A DNA stretch of 18,311 bases from Phycisphaerales bacterium UBA1926 (GTDB lineage Bacteria; Planctomycetota; Phycisphaerae; Phycisphaerales; UBA1924). Location of the stretch: assembly GCA_002337215.1 (NCBI GenBank), contig DDFO01000015.1, positions 21,934 through 40,244 of the forward strand. Direction: 5' to 3'. Below are positions 15,985 through 18,311 of the stretch, one piece after another (the first letter of the stretch is position 1; each line of letters starts with the position of its first letter). The notes under the pieces are model-generated. The model did no database searches, was not told the origin of the DNA, and was given only the letters and a program-made list of their open reading frames with translations. The translations under genes and the position numbers were made by a program.

Positions 15985-17469
15985 TCACGGGCACCCGTCC
16001 ACAAAGGCCGGGGTAAACAGCGTGATATCGGTCAGGTCGTAGACCCCGTTGCCATCAAGATCCGCGATCGGGTCACGACTCAGGAACGCAAGAATGAACA
16101 GGTTGATATCAGCCAGGTCGAGCACGCCGAACGGCTCGGCGAGATCGGCCGGGCACAGCTGCCGGGCGGTGAACGTCACGCTATCGACGAAGACCGCGCC
16201 GCCCGGGTTTGACGCCGGCTGGCTGAAGAGCAGCACGAGCCGAGCCTCAACAGCACCATCGGGGGCGATGCCAGTGAGCTCAGACTCCAGCCACGTGTCT
16301 TCTTCCATGCCGGTGTCAGCGATGACATGGGTAAGTTCCTCGATGAGAAACGGGGACCCATACGCGGCGCCAGCCTGGCTGTAGAACTCGACTTTCAGGA
16401 TCGCCTCGTTCCCGGTGTTCACGATCGAGTCTTCCGACCGTGTCAACGCGTGGACGCCGGCCGCGAACCGATCGCCGGTGGTCACCAGGAAATTCTGGAA
16501 CGCGCCCGAGACGTTCGCCGCCCCGCTGAACTGCCCGTACATCTTCAGCGAGCGTTCTCCATCACGCGGCGTGCCCCAATCCGAGGAGACATTGCCGATG
16601 GTGCTGCCAAACACAGTCCAGGCATCGAGCGCTCCGCCCCCGTCCTCGAACCCCGGGTCCTGAACCAGCGAGACCGGGGGTTCGACCCACGCAGGCCGCT
16701 CCCAGACGCGGACGTGATCGATTTCGAACGTCGCGGGGAAGGGCGTCGTCCAATCGGGGTAGCCCGAGTAGTCCCCGCCGACCGCGAGGTTCAGCACGAT
16801 GCTCTTCGGCGTGGCAGGAATCCCCACCGCGGGCTCGTAAAGCGTGAAGTGCTGCACACCGTCCACATAGAAGCGGACCGTGCCAACTTCCCATTCAACC
16901 GCGTAATCGTGGAAGCCGGCCTGAAAGTTTGCACCGCTCTCATACGCCTGGGACACATACTGGTGAGAACCCGGGTCCCAACCCCAGTGGAGCGCACTGC
17001 TGATACGCCACGGCAAATCGCCGCGGGCTTCCATGATGTCGATCTCACCGCCGGCAGGCCACGTCGCGGACCGAGGAAGCAGCCAGATCGCGGGCCAGAA
17101 ACCCTGGCCGAACGGGACCTTGGCACGGACCTCGACCCGACCATACCCCCACTCCTGCCATGACCGGATCAATCCAGAGTTGTACTCTCGGCCGAACGAC
17201 CAGTTCGGGTCCCGATCGGCACGGAGTTTGAGCACGCCGCCCGCCACCCCGACCTGATTTGGGTGGTAGTACTGCGACTCGTTGTTGTTCGACCCCGCCC
17301 AGTTTGCGATCTGCCACACACCCTGGTCGACAGCGCCGCCATCGAAATTTTCTTGAAACACGGGGTATCCCCAACCGGGAGCGATGACCGGTCCCGCTCG
17401 ACTCGGCGAGACGACGGCGATTGTGCCAACCAAACCAGCGATAAACAGATTCTGAGCGTGGCAACGAAT
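15985..17469 (-). CDS. Secreted GH16 family glycoside hydrolase with GC-type dockerin-like end
   Basis: The catalytic domain (about residues 30-260) is GH16, the laminarinase/beta-glucanase family. It carries GGEIDIMEARG with nucleophile E142, D144 and acid/base E147, and WPAIWLLP, numbered from the ATT start. A beta-rich, carbohydrate-binding-like module follows at about 265-435 (VQDPGFEDGG...W). The end is a Cys-bounded EF-hand module, CPADLAEPFGVLDLADIN then DLDGNGVYDLTDI, ending GCP. The first ordinary start is TTG 17433, but it would cut the signal peptide and lies 42 nt from the ribosome-binding site. An ATT at 17469 has GGAGG 6 nt upstream and restores a full signal sequence (RCHAQNLFIAGLVGTIAVV, then SRAG). 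I use ATT; an in-frame stop lies just upstream, at 17473-17475. The enzyme is probably exported and may degrade algal or other beta-1,3-glucans; substrate is inferred only from family. Confidence 0.88.
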   Translation of the reverse strand: MRCHAQNLFIAGLVGTIAVVSPSRAGPVIAPGWGYPVFQENFDGGAVDQGVWQIANWAGSNNNESQYYHPNQVGVAGGVLKLRADRDPNWSFGREYNSGLIRSWQEWGYGRVEVRAKVPFGQGFWPAIWLLPRSATWPAGGEIDIMEARGDLPWRISSALHWGWDPGSHQYVSQAYESGANFQAGFHDYAVEWEVGTVRFYVDGVQHFTLYEPAVGIPATPKSIVLNLAVGGDYSGYPDWTTPFPATFEIDHVRVWERPAWVEPPVSLVQDPGFEDGGGALDAWTVFGSTIGNVSSDWGTPRDGERSLKMYGQFSGAANVSGAFQNFLVTTGDRFAAGVHALTRSEDSIVNTGNEAILKVEFYSQAGAAYGSPFLIEELTHVIADTGMEEDTWLESELTGIAPDGAVEARLVLLFSQPASNPGGAVFVDSVTFTARQLCPADLAEPFGVLDLADINLFILAFLSRDPIADLDGNGVYDLTDITLFTPAFVDGCP

Positions 17470-17475
17470 AACTCA

Positions 17476-17480
17476 CCTCC
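17476..17480 (-). promoter_or_regulatory. Shine-Dalgarno pointing to an ATT start
   Basis: The minus strand reads AGGAGGTGAGTT and then ATT at 17469. GGAGG is separated by 6 nt from the ATT, the optimal distance. No ATG, GTG or TTG in the GH16 frame lies within reach of it. Confidence 0.6.
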
Positions 17481-17507
17481 TGGGCACGACGTAGGTTCCG
17501 GGAAACA

Positions 17508-17536
17508 AGTATACGCCGGGTACAAGAACCTGCGAA
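17508..17536 (-). promoter_or_regulatory. Candidate promoter of the GH16 gene
   Basis: On the minus strand TTCGCA (17536-17531) is followed by a 17-bp spacer and TATACT (17513-17508), five of six matches to a -10 box. Transcription would start near 17500, giving a leader of about 30 nt that contains the Shine-Dalgarno. This supports the upstream start. The remaining gap 17537-17819 shows no gene or clear motif. Confidence 0.5.
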
Positions 17537-17819
17537 CCACGTTTCGGTGAGGCGTCGTTCACCGTGCATGACGGCCGACGACCAAAGCAACTCGAGACGC
17601 ATTCTCGGACACTGCCCACTCAGACGCCAGCGACATGACGCAACCTCGACACATCGAGCGCACGCAAGCAATAGTCTTGGCTAGACCGCTTTCGACTCCA
17701 CAAGCGATACGGCATCGGTACCAGATCCGCAACGCCGTGGAAAGGTCCGATTCGAGCCGTTGGAGGCAAACGAACCACCCGCGCGGTCATTCTGGAGAAG
17801 CGCGAGAAAGCCGATCGCA

Positions 17820-17859
17820 AAAATGAAAAGGGCTCGCTCAGCATTACCTGAGCGAGCCC
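17820..17859 (-). terminator. Intrinsic terminator of the rRNA operon
   Basis: GGGCTCGCTCAG (17830-17841) and CTGAGCGAGCCC (17848-17859) form a perfect 12-bp stem with a 6-nt loop. On the minus strand it is followed by TTTTCATTTTT. It lies 5 nt past the 3' end of 5S rRNA. Confidence 0.95.
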
Positions 17860-17863
17860 AAAA

Positions 17864-17969
17864 GTCGGCGATGACCTACTTTCCCGCAGTGCAGTATCAT
17901 CGGCGGCTCGGTCTTCACTGCTGTGTTCGGGATGGGAACAGGTGTTACCCCGAGCCTATGGTCACCGAC
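17864..17969 (-). rRNA. rrf: 5S ribosomal RNA
   Basis: The minus strand carries the conserved 5S features: GTTCCCATCCCGAACACAG for the loop B/C region, CAGTGAAG, GCCGATGATACTG and GGGAAAGTAGG. The ends pair as GTCGG (17969-17965) with CCGAC (17868-17864), which sets the limits and gives about 106 nt. It lies downstream of 23S in the same transcript. Confidence 0.95.
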
Positions 17970-17977
17970 AAACCACG

Positions 17978-17997
17978 ATGGACACTTTCGTATCCAT
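17978..17997 (-). other. GNRA-capped hairpin in the 23S-5S spacer
   Basis: The minus strand reads ATGGATAC, GAAA, GTGTCCAT. This is an 8-bp stem including one G-U pair, closed by a GAAA tetraloop, 8 nt before the 5S 5' end. It is probably a processing or folding element of the pre-rRNA. The rest of the spacer (about 17998-18170) contains no tRNA. Confidence 0.5.
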
Positions 17998-18170
17998 ACG
18001 CGGCGAGCGTTCAGGCGACGAACCAGGGTTCGTACAGCCGGGACGCGGCCGGTATCAACGGGCAGATCAAACGATACCTGACCAGGCCGAAGCCGGATCA
18101 AGCAGAGTCTTGCGAGTACCACGCAGCGCTGCCAATGAAGTGCTGTGCACGTCACGGCGGCTGGTAGGGT

Positions 18171-18311
18171 GGTCAAACCTTCGACCGTTAGTACCGTTCA
18201 GCTGAGGGCCTCTCAACCCTTACACCTACGGCCTATCAACCCGGTGGTCTACCGGGGGTCTCACGCAATGCAACCAGACCTCATCTTCAGGGGGGCTTCC
18301 CGCTTAGATGC
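18171..18311 (-). rRNA. rrl: 23S ribosomal RNA, 3' end (partial)
   Basis: The minus strand shows the terminal 23S sequence: GCATCTAAGCGGGAAGCC, then GAAGATGAGGTCT, GTTGATAGGCCGTAGGTG, and GGTACTAACGGTCGAAGG. These match the highly conserved last domain VI helices. The 3' end is placed at about 18171 by analogy with the terminal GGTTnGACC stretch and is accurate to a few bases. The gene runs off the right edge of the window. Confidence 0.95.

Noticed and set aside
17169..17540. Alternative frame over the GH16 start with a hydrophobic stretch (LFVATLRICLSLVWLA)
   Set aside because: It is out of frame with the enzyme, lacks a Shine-Dalgarno for its GTG start, and turns into Arg/Ser-rich nonsense. 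The in-frame ATT start explains the region better.

Overview
The window looks like chromosome of a high-GC planctomycete, most likely of the Phycisphaerales. This is inferred from three things: a secreted enzyme ending in the 'CPADLAEPFGVLDLADIN...' EF-hand module (GC-type dockerin-like) common in that group, a FlgI-like protein fused to HEAT-like repeats, and small two-helix proteins ending in a CPECG zinc ribbon. There is no sign of plasmid, phage or transposon backbone. The one compositional outlier is an HNH nuclease gene at 4639-5199.

Layout. 1-780 holds a long hairpin and a flavin-reductase-like gene (+). 781-5779 is a leftward operon for deoxynucleotide supply: dCTP deaminase (dcd), an HNH endonuclease with about 8 and 22 bp to its neighbours, and a B12-dependent class II ribonucleotide reductase (nrdJ), closed by an intrinsic terminator at 781-819. 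5780-6862 is a 1.1 kb non-coding divergent region. It holds a GC-rich, hairpin-rich stretch that would be the dcd leader, and further right a promoter-like sequence carrying two NrdR-box-like dyads exactly 32 bp apart. 6863-8956 (+) is a FlgI-domain lipoprotein. 9122-13387 (+) is the SMC condensin ATPase. 13472-15112 (-) is an AbgT-family transporter. 15315-15860 (-) is a small membrane zinc-ribbon protein. 15985-17469 (-) is a secreted GH16 glucanase-like enzyme whose best start appears to be an ATT codon. 17820-18311 (-) is the end of an rRNA operon: the 3' end of 23S, a spacer, 5S and a strong terminator.

How the parts relate. dcd (dCTP to dUTP, feeding dTTP synthesis) and nrdJ (NTP or NDP reduction) are functionally linked. 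The NrdR-like sites upstream would make this a classical nucleotide-stress regulon, but the nrdR gene is not in the window. The other genes look like independent housekeeping or accessory units.

The most interesting points are: the free-standing HNH gene lodged between two nucleotide-metabolism genes, as homing endonucleases lodge in phage nrd operons; the putative NrdR operator pair with a leader of about 580 nt; the FlgI/HEAT lipoprotein outside any flagellar context; and the likely ATT start codon of the GH16 gene.
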